In this document: piece after piece, positions 26,313-36,507 of the stretch
How the letters are laid out: each line of letters opens with the position of its first letter
How positions within the stretch are numbered: position 1 is the stretch's first letter
Source of the DNA: BP-464 sp963825415
GTDB taxonomy: Bacteria > Actinomycetota > Thermoleophilia > Solirubrobacterales > Solirubrobacteraceae
NCBI GenBank assembly: GCA_963825415.1
Contig: CAWGTD010000003.1
Coordinates: 558,001 to 622,000, forward strand
DNA length: 64,000 bases
Direction: 5' to 3'
The notes under the pieces: model-generated
Databases searched by the model: none
What the model saw: the letters and a program-made list of their open reading frames with translations, nothing else
What the model was told of the DNA's origin: nothing
Translations under genes and position numbers: made by a program

Positions 26313-26393
26313 CTCAGGCCTCCTGCTCGTGGGTTGTGCCGGTAAGACCGCCGGGCGCGACCGTACTCATCGGTCGCGCCTATCGTCTTCGCC

Positions 26394-26948
26394 ATGCCGA
26401 TCTGGGACGGAGCCACCACTGTCGTGCTCGAGCGCTCGAGCGCCGGGAACACCGCGACCGTCCTGGGAGCCGGCGACGCGGTGCTCGCCACCTGCGACGA
26501 CGCCGGCACGGTGACCGGCCCCGACGGCGCCCCGATCCTGACCGCCGCCTTCTCCTGGCCGCGTGAGCGCCGGTCGCGGCCGGACGAGGCGCGCGTCGAC
26601 GTCGCGGCCGCCGACGGCAGTCCGGCAGGCCACATCGGGATCCGGCGCTTCTCGTTCGGGCCGTTCTCGAAGAAGCTCGAGCTCGCCCTGTTCGACGCGA
26701 GCGACACCCAGGTCGGCGAGCTGGCGACCACCGACAAGAAGGCACGCCAGTTCGTGGTGAAATGCGGAGACGCGACGGTGGCCACGCTCGACCAGGCCGA
26801 TCGCGACCGCAGCCTGGCCCGCACGGTCGAGCGCTGGACGCTTCAGGCCGAGAACCGGCCGGGCGGCGCCGCCGAGCTGCTCGCCGCGGCCGCGATCCTG
26901 CGCTTCAACAAGGTGCTCGCCGAGGTCGGCTCCCAGCCGACGACCTGA
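26394..26948 (+). CDS. Uncharacterised 184-residue protein
   Basis: A soluble, beta-rich protein (MPIWDGATTVVLERSSAGNT, then GHIGIRRFSFGPFSKKLELAL and TVERWTLQAENRPGGAAELL). The layout of paired strands with a final helix resembles LURP-one/scramblase-like folds, but I cannot assign it. TATCGT at 26381-26386 lies 7 bases before the ATG, which supports this start. Confidence 0.7.
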   Translation: MPIWDGATTVVLERSSAGNTATVLGAGDAVLATCDDAGTVTGPDGAPILTAAFSWPRERRSRPDEARVDVAAADGSPAGHIGIRRFSFGPFSKKLELALFDASDTQVGELATTDKKARQFVVKCGDATVATLDQADRDRSLARTVERWTLQAENRPGGAAELLAAAAILRFNKVLAEVGSQPTT

Positions 26949-26982
26949 GCCGCGGCGGCGCAAGCGCGGATAGCATCCGCCG

Positions 26983-27333
26983 ATCGCGGCGCAGCGCAAC
27001 CCAATCGACCTCGCCCGCCGGGCGCCCGGCGCGCTGCTGCTCGGGCCCAACGCGGTCCGCACCGTGGTCCGCCAGCTCTCCGAGGTGATCGCGAACCTGC
27101 GCTCGATCACCGCGAGCACGAGCGAGATGGCCGACCGGCTGCAGTCCCTGCCGGCGCTGCACGACCGGCTCGAGGAGATCGAGGCGCGCGTGAAGTCGAT
27201 GGACGGCGACGTGCACCGGATGAGCCTCGCCGTCGAGGCGATGGGCGCCGAGGTGGTCGAGATGCGCGCGGAGCTCGAGCCCGTCGGCCGGCTGGCCGGG
27301 CGCATGCCCGGCCGGCGCCGCGAGCGCACCTGA
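26983..27333 (+). CDS. Coiled-coil protein, probable ATC start
   Basis: A protein of about 116 residues. The first certain canonical codon is GTG at 27064, but coding character extends upstream (NPIDLARRAPGALLLGPNAV) to an in-frame stop at 26971. The ATC at 26983 lies exactly 6 bases after a TAGCAT hexamer, the spacing of leaderless starts here. The body is a coiled coil (EVIANLRSITASTSEMADRL, ALHDRLEEIEARVKSMDGDV) with a basic tail. It precedes the DUF445 gene and may act with it. Confidence 0.6.
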   Translation: MAAQRNPIDLARRAPGALLLGPNAVRTVVRQLSEVIANLRSITASTSEMADRLQSLPALHDRLEEIEARVKSMDGDVHRMSLAVEAMGAEVVEMRAELEPVGRLAGRMPGRRRERT

Positions 27334-27427
27334 CGGCGCGGGACGGGAGCGCGACACGCTCAAGGACATCTCGATCCCGCTGTTCACGGGTGCGATCGGC
27401 TACGTCATCAACTGGACCGGCGTCTGG

Positions 27428-28615
27428 ATGCTGTTCAACCCGGTGCGCTTCACGGGGTTCAAGCTGCCGGGCCTCGCGGCGCTCGCGCGGGTGTTGCCGC
27501 GCAAGCTCCAGGAGATCCCCGGGATCATGCACGGGGGCGTCGGCTGGCAGGGGATCATCCCGTCGCGCGCGGCGAAGATGGGCAGCATCGCCGTCGACAA
27601 GGGCATCGCGAAGCTCGGCAGCGTCGGGGACTTCTACGACGTGCTCGAGCCCGACCAGATGGCCGAGCACATCCTGGCCAGCTCGCAGCGCGACCTGCGC
27701 GACATGGTCGAGCGGATCATGGAACGCGAGCACGGAGCGCTGTGGCGCGATCTCCCTCCGCGCGTGCGCGAGCGCATCCACGCGCGCGTGCAGGAGCAGC
27801 TTCCGGAGCTGGTGCGCGAGCTGACCCACGAGATCGGGACCAACGTCGATCAGCTGCTCGACGTCAAGCTGATGGTGATCCGGCGCATGGAGGCCCACCC
27901 CGAGCTGGCCAACCGGGTCTTCACCGACGTCGGCGATCGCGAGCTGCGGCTGATGATCAACTTCGGGTTCCTGTTCGGTTTCGTACTCGGCATCCCGGTC
28001 GTCTTCCTCACCCACCTGGTGCCCCAGTGGTGGATGCTGCCGCTGTGTGGCGTCGTGGTCGGCTGGGTGACGAACCTGCTGGGCATGCGGGTGATCTTCG
28101 AGCCCGTGGAGGAGCGCAGGATCGGGCCGCTGAAGCTCCACGGCCTGTTCCTACGCCGCCAGCGCGAGGTGGCCGAGGTCTACGCGCGGATCATCGCCGG
28201 CGACATCGTCACGCTGCGCAACATGAGCGACGAGCTCCTGCACGGGCCGCGCTCTGACCGCACGCGCAGGATGATCGAGGACCACCTGCGGCCTGCCGTC
28301 GACCGCGCGACCGGGTTCGTCGCCCCCGCGATCCGCGTGGCGATGGGGACGCGCGAGTACGACGCGATCCGCGAGTCGGTCGCCACGGAGGCGGTCGAAT
28401 ACACGATGACCCCGCTTCAGGACGAGGACTTCAACCGCCGCCAGAGCGAGGCGGTCCGCGAGCTGCTGTGCGAGCGCATGCGCGAGATGCCCTCGACCGA
28501 CTTCGTCGAGATGCTCCGGTCGGCGATCAAGGAGGACGAGTGGATGCTCTACGCCCATGGCGCCGTGCTCGGCTTCGGCGCCGGCCTGCTCCACCTGGGG
28601 ATCTTCGGTGTCTGA
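27428..28615 (+). CDS. DUF445-family membrane protein
   Basis: Protein of at least 395 residues with the DUF445 layout: an N-terminal membrane segment, a long helical soluble region (GIMHGGVGWQGIIPSRAAKM, PPRVRERIHARVQEQLPEL), two central helices (LMINFGFLFGFVLGIPVVFL, WWMLPLCGVVVGWVTNLLGM), a second helical repeat and a last helix. Homology-like sequence (DISIPLFTGAIGYVINWTGV) continues upstream to about 27350 without an NTG codon, so the true N-terminus lies there or a base is missing. Function unknown. Confidence 0.82.
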   Translation: MLFNPVRFTGFKLPGLAALARVLPRKLQEIPGIMHGGVGWQGIIPSRAAKMGSIAVDKGIAKLGSVGDFYDVLEPDQMAEHILASSQRDLRDMVERIMEREHGALWRDLPPRVRERIHARVQEQLPELVRELTHEIGTNVDQLLDVKLMVIRRMEAHPELANRVFTDVGDRELRLMINFGFLFGFVLGIPVVFLTHLVPQWWMLPLCGVVVGWVTNLLGMRVIFEPVEERRIGPLKLHGLFLRRQREVAEVYARIIAGDIVTLRNMSDELLHGPRSDRTRRMIEDHLRPAVDRATGFVAPAIRVAMGTREYDAIRESVATEAVEYTMTPLQDEDFNRRQSEAVRELLCERMREMPSTDFVEMLRSAIKEDEWMLYAHGAVLGFGAGLLHLGIFGV

Positions 28616-29372
28616 GCGCGACGACGACCTGCTCCGCGCGCTGCCCGGGCTGATGCGCATCGCCGCGGGCGCCTGGTGGCGCACGGCCGGCTGGACCGTG
28701 GGGTCCTCGATGCAGGCCGGTTCGCGAGTGGTGCGGGCGGCCGCCACCGGCGAGTCACCGGCCGAGTTCTTCCAGCAGGCGGGCATCGAGCTGCGCGACC
28801 AGATCCGGCGGCTGCTCGACCTCGTCGAGCCCGAGCCGCAAGATGCAGACGACCTATCCGAGGAGGACCTCCTGCGGGCGCAGGGCGCCGACCTGTTGCG
28901 CAGGTCGGCCGACGTTCACCTCGACGAGACCCACCACCCGGCCTACGAGCGGATCCTCAGCGAGCTCGCGCCCGACGAGGGGCGGATCCTGCGGCTGCTG
29001 ACCGTCGACGGTGCCCAGCCGGCCGTCGACGTGCGGACCTGGCGGCCGCTCGACGTCGGCTCGGAGATGGTGGCGCCGGGCCTGTCGATGATCGGCGCGC
29101 AGGCGGGCTGCCGCTACCTCGATCGCGTCCCGGCCTACCTCAACAACCTCAACCGGCTCGGGCTCGTCTGGTTCTCCCGCGAGCCCCTGGCCGACCCGCT
29201 CTCCTACCAGGTGCTCGAGGCCCAGCCGGAGGTCCTCGGCGCATTGCGGCAGGCGGGGCGCGGCCGCACGGTGCGCCGCAGCATCCACCTGACCCCGTTC
29301 GGCCTCGACTTCTGCCGCGTCTGCCTGCCGCTGGACCCGGGCGCGCCCGTCCGAGAGCCCGAGGTCCCGTGA
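28608..29372 (+). CDS. DUF4393/Abi-alpha-like protein
   Basis: A 254-residue protein with the Abi-alpha pattern: an N-terminal amphipathic part, then LRRSADVHLDETHHPAYERI, LSELAPDEGRILRLLTVDGA, and a C-terminal YLNNLNRLGLVWFSREPLAD with a final LTPFGLDFCRVCLP. The family name derives from an abortive-infection locus, but most members have no proven defence role. The GTG overlaps the DUF445 stop by 8 bases. Confidence 0.75.
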   Translation: MSERDDDLLRALPGLMRIAAGAWWRTAGWTVGSSMQAGSRVVRAAATGESPAEFFQQAGIELRDQIRRLLDLVEPEPQDADDLSEEDLLRAQGADLLRRSADVHLDETHHPAYERILSELAPDEGRILRLLTVDGAQPAVDVRTWRPLDVGSEMVAPGLSMIGAQAGCRYLDRVPAYLNNLNRLGLVWFSREPLADPLSYQVLEAQPEVLGALRQAGRGRTVRRSIHLTPFGLDFCRVCLPLDPGAPVREPEVP

Positions 29373-30238
29373 GCATCGACGTCGTCGAGTTCACCGACCC
29401 CGGGTGCCCATGGGCGTATTCGGCGAGCCCGGCCTTCTCGGTGCTGCGCTGGCGCTACGGCAGCCAGCTGCGCTGGCGGCTGGTCATGGTCGGGCTGACC
29501 GAGCGCGCCGAGCAGTACGAGCAGCGCGGCTACACCCCCGCTCGCTCGGCCCGCGGCCAACGCCGCTTCGCCCGCTGGGGCATGCCGTTCGCCCATCACC
29601 CCAAGGCACGCATGGGCGCCACCGCCCGGATGTGCCGCGCGGTGGTGGCCACGCGCCTGCTTCAGCCCGAGCTCGAGCGCGACGTGCTGCGCGCGCTGCA
29701 GTTCGGGCAGTTCACGACCACGATGGTCATGGAGGACGACGACTCGTTGCTGACCCAGCTGCGCACCGTCGACGGCCTCGACGCCGAGGCGATCCTCGCG
29801 TCGCTGGATACGCCCGACGTGACCGCGGCCTACGACGCCGACCGCGCCGAGACGCGCACCGCGGAGGGCTCGCCGACCCACTTCCAGGGCAAGGCCGCGC
29901 AGACCGACGGCCCCGTGCGCTACACCGCGCCGTCGCTGGTCTTCGCCAAGAACGGCGCGCGGCTGGAGGCCGGGGGGTTCCAGCCGCTGGAGGCCTACGA
30001 CGTCGTCATCGCCAACCTCGACCCCACGCTGGAGCGGCGCGCCGAGGCCGAGGACGTCGTCGAGGTACTGCGCGCGTTCCCGTCCGGACTGGCCACCGCC
30101 GAGGTCGCCGCGGTCATGTGCCCCGACCTCGAGCTCGCCGACATCGAGGGCGCGGAGGCCGCCCTGATCGACGCGGTGGCCGACGGGCACGCGAGCCGGA
30201 TCCCGTTGGGTGACGACGCACTATGGAAAGCTGCGTGA
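29369..30238 (+). CDS. DsbA-family thioredoxin-fold protein (FrnE-like)
   Basis: A 289-residue protein with an N-terminal thioredoxin strand ending in DPGCPWAYS (one Cys, so CPxA rather than CxxC), a helical insertion and PVRYTAPSLVFAKNG carrying the cis-Pro-like region. Single-Cys DsbA/FrnE proteins are linked to 2-hydroxychromene isomerase-like or unknown redox functions. The GTG overlaps the Abi-alpha stop by 4 bases. A similar protein is encoded at 58.2-59.0 kb. Confidence 0.87.
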   Translation: MSIDVVEFTDPGCPWAYSASPAFSVLRWRYGSQLRWRLVMVGLTERAEQYEQRGYTPARSARGQRRFARWGMPFAHHPKARMGATARMCRAVVATRLLQPELERDVLRALQFGQFTTTMVMEDDDSLLTQLRTVDGLDAEAILASLDTPDVTAAYDADRAETRTAEGSPTHFQGKAAQTDGPVRYTAPSLVFAKNGARLEAGGFQPLEAYDVVIANLDPTLERRAEAEDVVEVLRAFPSGLATAEVAAVMCPDLELADIEGAEAALIDAVADGHASRIPLGDDALWKAA

Positions 30239-30246
30239 TCCGCGGT

Positions 30247-30252
30247 TAGGCT
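30247..30252 (+). promoter_or_regulatory. Candidate leaderless -10 element of the secreted-paralogue operon
   Basis: TAGGCT lies 6 bases before the GTG at 30259, with no Shine-Dalgarno sequence between. Confidence 0.45.
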
Positions 30253-30258
30253 CGCCAT

Positions 30259-30930
30259 GTGGGCATCGGACGCCCCCGAGCCGCGCTTGTCATTCTCACC
30301 GTGGCGAGCTTCGCCGCCTCGGCGCCGGCAGCCTCGGCCTTCTCCGCCCAGGACCTGATCGCCGGCCTGACACAGCTCGACACCAAGGTCGCGGGGAAGT
30401 CGCGCCTGACACCGGACGAGCGCAACGCGTTGCATACCGAGAAGGCCGCCCTGATCGCGGCCGCCTACGCAACCGAGGCGAGCGGCGTCACCTACGCCGA
30501 CGTGCTCCTCGGACTCGACTGCGTCGACCTCGACCTCCAGCTCGCGCGCAACACACCGATCAAGCGCCAGGCGCTGTCCTGGGCGGGCAAGGCGCTGGCC
30601 TGCCAGCGCAAGCTGGCAGACGCATTGCGCGACGGCGGCAAGGCGTCGCCCGCCCTGACGGGCGACATCGCCAGCGTCGGCTCGAAGATCAAGGAGCTGA
30701 TCTCCAGGATCCGGAGAGGCAAGGCATTCGGCCAGAAGACGACCGCGCTGCGGGGTTTTGCCAACCAGATCGCGAGCCGGGACTTCGGGGGTGCAAGTAT
30801 CTACGGCGTGCCCTTCTCCGAACACTTCCGCGATCTCGAATGTGCCGACGTGAAAGTCGAGGCCGGCCGCGTGAGCGGCGCGTCGGCCTGCCTGCACCGG
30901 CTGCGCAGGTTCGTCAAGAGCGCCGGATGA
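30259..30930 (+). CDS. Secreted helical protein, paralogue A
   Basis: A 223-residue exported protein (signal peptide to about residue 27, ending AASA). The mature part is helical and contains GLDCVDLDLQLARN, SWAGKALACQRKLADALRDG, RRGKAFGQK and VPFSEHFRDLECADVKVEAG, with five Cys. The same blocks recur in the next gene, so the two arose by tandem duplication. I do not recognise a family. The start GTG follows a TAGGCT hexamer. Confidence 0.75.
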   Translation: MGIGRPRAALVILTVASFAASAPAASAFSAQDLIAGLTQLDTKVAGKSRLTPDERNALHTEKAALIAAAYATEASGVTYADVLLGLDCVDLDLQLARNTPIKRQALSWAGKALACQRKLADALRDGGKASPALTGDIASVGSKIKELISRIRRGKAFGQKTTALRGFANQIASRDFGGASIYGVPFSEHFRDLECADVKVEAGRVSGASACLHRLRRFVKSAG

Positions 30931-32112
30931 CCCGCGCTCGGCGGCTGGCGACACTCACGGCGCTGCTGGTCGACGGCTTTCGCCGGCGCAGCGCAACCGG
31001 CGCCGGCGGCCACCGCCGACACCGTGGCCGCCGCTCTGGGGCGGATCGACAGCAAGCTCAACGGCAAAGGCTCCCTGTCCGGCGCCGAGCGCTCGGCCGT
31101 CCATGCGGCGAAGGCCGAGCTGATCACGTCGGCCTACAAGGGCGCCGCCAGCGGCGTCACCCACGCCGACGTGCTCACCGGGCTCGACTGCGTCGACACC
31201 GACCTCCAGCGCGCGCGCAACGTCAAGAGCTCGCGCTCGCGTTCGAGCAGCTGGGCGAAGAAGGCATTGGCCTGCGCCGACAAGCTGGCCGCCGCGCTGC
31301 GCGCCGGCGGCAAGGCCTCGGAGGGGCTGCTCGGCGACATGGCGACCCTCCACTCCCGCATCGTCTCGGTCCGCTCGGCGGCGCGCCGGGGCAAGTCGTT
31401 CGGCACCAAGGCCAAGGAGATCCGCAGTCTGGCCGCCGCGATCGCCTCACGCCGCATCGACGGTTCCCCGTTCGGGGTCTCGTTCTCCGAGACGTTCACC
31501 GAGCTGGAGTGCATCGACGTGAAGGTCGAGTCCGGCCGCACGAGCGGCGCCTCGTTCTGCGCGCGGCGCCTGCAGCGCCTGGTCAAGGCCGCGGCCCCGC
31601 CCAAGCCGGTGGTCGTGTGGGGCAGCGACCTCACGGGCGACCCGGTGTCGATCGACGGGACGTGGCGCGAGGACAGCGAGTTCTGGGGCAAGGACGTCAG
31701 CGCTCCCGTCGCCGGAACGGTCACCGAGCTGCGCCTGAAGGTGGGCTCGAACCCGACGAGCCTGCCGATCCGCTTCTCGGTCGTGCGCCCGCGGTCCGAC
31801 GGCAGCGTGACGGTGATCACCACCACCGACCCGCCGTTCATCCTGCCGGCCCAGTCGCCGCGCACCTACACGTTCAAGACCAGCGACGTGAACTTCAAGT
31901 GCTGCAAGGTCGCCAAGGGCGACATCGTCTCGGTCGACAACTCGGGTGCCAACACGGTCACCGACCCGTTCCACTGGTTCGCCCAGAAGCCGGGCTTCAC
32001 GACCTTCTCGCACATGGTGCGCGGCGTGAGCCAGGGCGCCGGGCAGGTCTGGACCCCCACCGCGCATCCGGGCTACGAGCTGCTGCTGCAGATCACCGAG
32101 CAGCCCGACTAG
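30927..32112 (+). CDS. Secreted helical protein, paralogue B with C-terminal beta domain (frameshift in signal peptide)
   Basis: The ATG overlaps the upstream stop (ATGA) and opens the signal peptide MTRARRLATLTALLV; an extra G at 30972 moves the frame to TAFAGAAQPAPAATA. The helical domain aligns block by block with paralogue A (GLDCVDTDLQRARN, SSSWAKKALACADKL, RRGKSFGTK, VSFSETFTELECIDVKVESG). After about residue 210 a beta-rich domain is added (VVVWGSDLTGDPVSIDGTW, DPFHWFAQKPGF) with a CC pair in FKCCKVAKG. The role is unknown. Its stop shares CTAG with osmC. Confidence 0.72.
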
Positions 32113-32615
32113 GACGACTGCTCGACGCTGATCGGCACCCCGCCGGTCAGCGTCTGGAGCACCACGCAGTAGCGCTCGGTCGAAGCGATCAGCTTCTCGA
32201 TCTCTTCGGGGGTCGCCGTCGTCTCGAGCTCGAACCGCAGGCGGATGGCGCGGAAGCCGACCGGGGCCTCGCGGTCGACGCCCATCGTCCCGCGGAAGTC
32301 CAGGTCGCCCTCGGCGACGACGCGGCCGCCGGAGACCTCGATGTCGCGGTTGACCGCGACGGAGCGCAGCGTCACCCCGGCACAGGCGACGAGCGCCTGG
32401 AGCAGCATGTCGCCCGAGCACGCCAGCGTGCCGTCGCCGCCGCTGGCCGGGTGCAGGCCCGCCTCGACCAGCGCCCGGCCGGTCTGCACCGAGCAGGCGA
32501 CCGCCTCGGCGCCCAGCTCGCCGTCGGCCCGCAGCGTGAGGACCGCGGTGTCCGGGGCCGCGCGGTAGGCGTCCTTCAGCGGCGCCTGGACGGCCTGGAG
32601 CTCGGCGGTCTTCAT
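32109..32615 (-). CDS. OsmC-family peroxide/organic hydroperoxide reductase
   Basis: A 168-residue OsmC/Ohr-type protein. Both peroxidatic-site Cys are in place: Cys78 in LQALVACAGVTLRSV and Cys150 in STERYCVVLQTL. It reduces organic hydroperoxides with thiol reductants in the cytoplasm. TAGGGC lies 6 bases before the ATG. The stop shares CTAG (32109-32112) with the convergent secreted protein. Confidence 0.9.
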   Translation of the reverse strand: MKTAELQAVQAPLKDAYRAAPDTAVLTLRADGELGAEAVACSVQTGRALVEAGLHPASGGDGTLACSGDMLLQALVACAGVTLRSVAVNRDIEVSGGRVVAEGDLDFRGTMGVDREAPVGFRAIRLRFELETTATPEEIEKLIASTERYCVVLQTLTGGVPISVEQSS

Positions 32616-32624
32616 CGCGTGGCC

Positions 32625-32930
32625 CTACGCGGTGGTGGTCGCGGCGGCCGGGTGCATCTGCGCCCACGCGATGATCTCCTTCGAGCCGTCGATGGCCGTC
32701 CCGTCGTCGAGCTCGAGCACGGGCACCGTCGAGGAGCCCGTCAGCTGCTTGGCGCGCTTGCGCCCGCTCGTCTGGTTGAACGGGACGTCGGGCAGCATGC
32801 CCAAGCCGTAGGAGTGGACGACCTCGGGGTCGTGACCGGCTTCCTTCAGCGCGCGGTAGGCGTTGCCGCACGGATGGCCGCCCGGACGCGGCGTCGTGGT
32901 GAACGTGCCCCAGCAGACGTAAAGCTTCAT
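32625..32930 (-). CDS. Glutathione S-transferase N-terminal-domain protein (thioredoxin fold)
   Basis: A 101-residue protein with the GST/glutaredoxin-like N-terminal fold: MKLYVCWGTF, PCGNAYRALKEAGHDPEVV and STVPVLELDDGTAIDGSKEI, where VPVLELDDG includes the cis-Pro and the Ser/Glu that bind the thiol cofactor. There is no helical GST C-terminal domain. Actinobacteria generally use mycothiol instead of glutathione, so the partner thiol is uncertain. TAGGAT lies 6 bases before the ATG. Confidence 0.82.
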   Translation of the reverse strand: MKLYVCWGTFTTTPRPGGHPCGNAYRALKEAGHDPEVVHSYGLGMLPDVPFNQTSGRKRAKQLTGSSTVPVLELDDGTAIDGSKEIIAWAQMHPAAATTTA

Positions 32931-33718
32931 GCGGCGATCCTATGGACGCCCGCCAGCCGCCGCGTCACGACCTCGATCGCGTCGGGGTTGGAGTCCACCA
33001 GGACGAAGCGCCGACCCAGCTGGGTGGCGACCGCTCCGAGCGTGCCCGACCCGGCGAAGAAGTCCAGGCACCAGGCTCCGGGGCGCGAGGACGCGGCGAC
33101 GATCCGGCGCACGACCGCCTCGGGCTTCTGGGTCGGATAGCCGGTCTTCTCGCGGCCGGTGGTGTGCACGATCGTCGACCACCAGACCGAGGCCGGCACC
33201 TTGCCCCGCGCCGCCTTCTCGGGGCCGACCAGCCCCGGCGCCATGTACGGCTCGCGCTCGACCTCGGTGGTGTCGAAGTGGTGGCGGCCGCGCTCGCGCA
33301 CGTAGACGAGGATCGTGTCGTGCTTGGCCGGCCAGCGGTCGCGCGGGCGGCCGCCGTAGTCGTATGCCCAGATCAGCTCGTTGAGGAAGTTGCGCTCGCC
33401 GAAGACCTCGTCGAGGCAGAGCTTGACCCGGTGGGCCTCGCGATGGTCGAGGTGCACGTAGAGCGTGCCGTGCTCGGCAAGCAGCCTGCGCGCGTGCTCG
33501 AGGCGCGGGCGCAGGAACGCCAGGTAGTCGGCGTGCGCGTCGGCGTAGGCGAGCGCGCCGCGGCGCTGCTCGCGGCCGGTGTTGAACGGCGGGTCGATGT
33601 AGATCAGGTCGAACGCGCCGTCGGGCAGCAGCGGCAGGACGGCGGCGTTGTCGGCGCCGATCACGAGGTCGTCGTCGAGCGTGATCGGAGCCGTGGGCGC
33701 GGATGTCAGAACTCGCAC
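32927..33718 (-). CDS. DNA adenine/cytosine-N4 methyltransferase, beta class, solitary
   Basis: A 263-residue N6-adenine or N4-cytosine methyltransferase. Catalytic motif IV is IYIDPPFNTGREQ (DPPF at 42-45). It precedes the SAM-binding motif LDFFAGSGTLGAVA (about residue 220), the beta-class order seen in CcrM-like enzymes. GYPTQKPEAVVRRIV is motif X-like. There is no restriction endonuclease gene or large recognition-domain insertion beside it, so it is probably an orphan regulator or a housekeeping methylase. GTG start with TAGCGT 7 bases upstream. Confidence 0.92.
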   Translation of the reverse strand: MRVLTSAPTAPITLDDDLVIGADNAAVLPLLPDGAFDLIYIDPPFNTGREQRRGALAYADAHADYLAFLRPRLEHARRLLAEHGTLYVHLDHREAHRVKLCLDEVFGERNFLNELIWAYDYGGRPRDRWPAKHDTILVYVRERGRHHFDTTEVEREPYMAPGLVGPEKAARGKVPASVWWSTIVHTTGREKTGYPTQKPEAVVRRIVAASSRPGAWCLDFFAGSGTLGAVATQLGRRFVLVDSNPDAIEVVTRRLAGVHRIAA

Positions 33719-33762
33719 CGCCGTGACGCTACGCCCCGCGCCGGACCGGGTAGCCCAGAGCC

Positions 33763-34001
33763 ATGGCGAAAGATCACGGTCCGACCATCAAGAACGACAA
33801 GCAGTACGAAGGCCTGCGCAAGAAGGGCATGAGCAAGTCCCGCGCCGCGGCGATCGCCAACGACCCCGACTCGTCGAAGAAGGGCGGCAAGAGCAGCGGC
33901 AGCAGCCGGAGCCGCAAGAGCAGCGGCCCGGGCAGCGGCGGCAACACCGCCCAGAAGAAGGCGGCCGGCCGCAAGGGCGGCAAGGCCACCGCCTCCAAGA
34001 G

Positions 34002-34005
<4 letters not shown>
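33763..34005 (+). CDS. Lys/Ser/Gly-rich small basic protein
   Basis: An 80-residue basic protein: MAKDHGPTIKNDKQYEGLRK, a helix MSKSRAAAIAND, then a disordered tail rich in Lys, Ser and Gly. The N-terminal KQYEGLRKKGMSKSRAAAIA motif is found in small bacterial proteins annotated as plasmid-stabilisation-like or DUF7218; function is unknown. TAGCCC 6 bases upstream. Its stop shares CTAG (34002-34005) with tkt. Confidence 0.75.
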
Positions 34006-35988
<1,983 letters not shown>

Positions 35989-35991
35989 GGC

Positions 35992-36001
35992 TGCGTAGCA
36001 T
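35992..36001. promoter_or_regulatory. Overlapping divergent -10 elements of tkt and ppa
   Basis: TAGCAT (35996-36001, plus strand) sits 8 bases before the ppa GTG. TACGCA (35992-35997, minus strand) faces tkt and shares the TA. The whole tkt-ppa interval is only 21 bases, so the promoters must overlap. Confidence 0.45.
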
Positions 36002-36009
36002 GCCGCCTC

Positions 36010-36507
36010 GTGGCCGATCGCGTGCACTGCCTGGTCGAGATTCCCAAGGGGAGCCGCAACAAGTACGAGTGGGACGAGGAGCTCCAGGCGATCAAGCTCG
36101 ACCGCTTCCTGTTCAGCTCGGTCGTCTATCCGACCGACTACGGGTTCATCCCCGACACCTGCGGCGAGGACGGCGACCCGCTCGACGCGATGGTCTGCGT
36201 CAGCGAGGCGACGTTCCCCGGCTGCGTGATCCCCGTGAAGGTCATCGCCCTGTTCCGGATGCGCGACGAGAAGGGCATCGACGACAAGGTGGTCTGCGTC
36301 CCGCTCTCCGACCCCAACTGGAACTCCTTCGAGAAGCTCGAGGACATCCCGCTGCCGCTGCGCGACGAGATCAGCCACTTCTTCTCGATCTACAAGCAGC
36401 CGCAGGGCATCCACGTCCAGGTCGACGGCTGGTTCTCCAAGGAGGATGCGCTGCGCTCGATCGACGAGGCGCGTGAGCGATGGCAGAACGCGACGTCGCA
36501 GGCCTGA
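36010..36507 (+). CDS. ppa: Inorganic pyrophosphatase, class I
   Basis: Soluble Mg-dependent pyrophosphatase of 165 residues. The active site motif EDGDPLDAMV is intact, preceded by EIPKGSRNKYEWDEE and YPTDYGFIPDT. The GTG at 36010 gives the usual short N-terminus (MADRVHCLVEIPKG). The hexamer TAGCAT lies 8 bases upstream, and the gene is leaderless by the same logic as its neighbours. Confidence 0.96.
   Translation: MADRVHCLVEIPKGSRNKYEWDEELQAIKLDRFLFSSVVYPTDYGFIPDTCGEDGDPLDAMVCVSEATFPGCVIPVKVIALFRMRDEKGIDDKVVCVPLSDPNWNSFEKLEDIPLPLRDEISHFFSIYKQPQGIHVQVDGWFSKEDALRSIDEARERWQNATSQA

Noticed and set aside
33706..34001. Continuation of the transketolase frame to 33706 as a C-terminal Ala/Leu-rich extension
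   Set aside because: The extra residues are the antisense of the small Lys-rich gene. Removing one base at 34017 gives a normal end and a CTAG stop, so the extension is an artefact.
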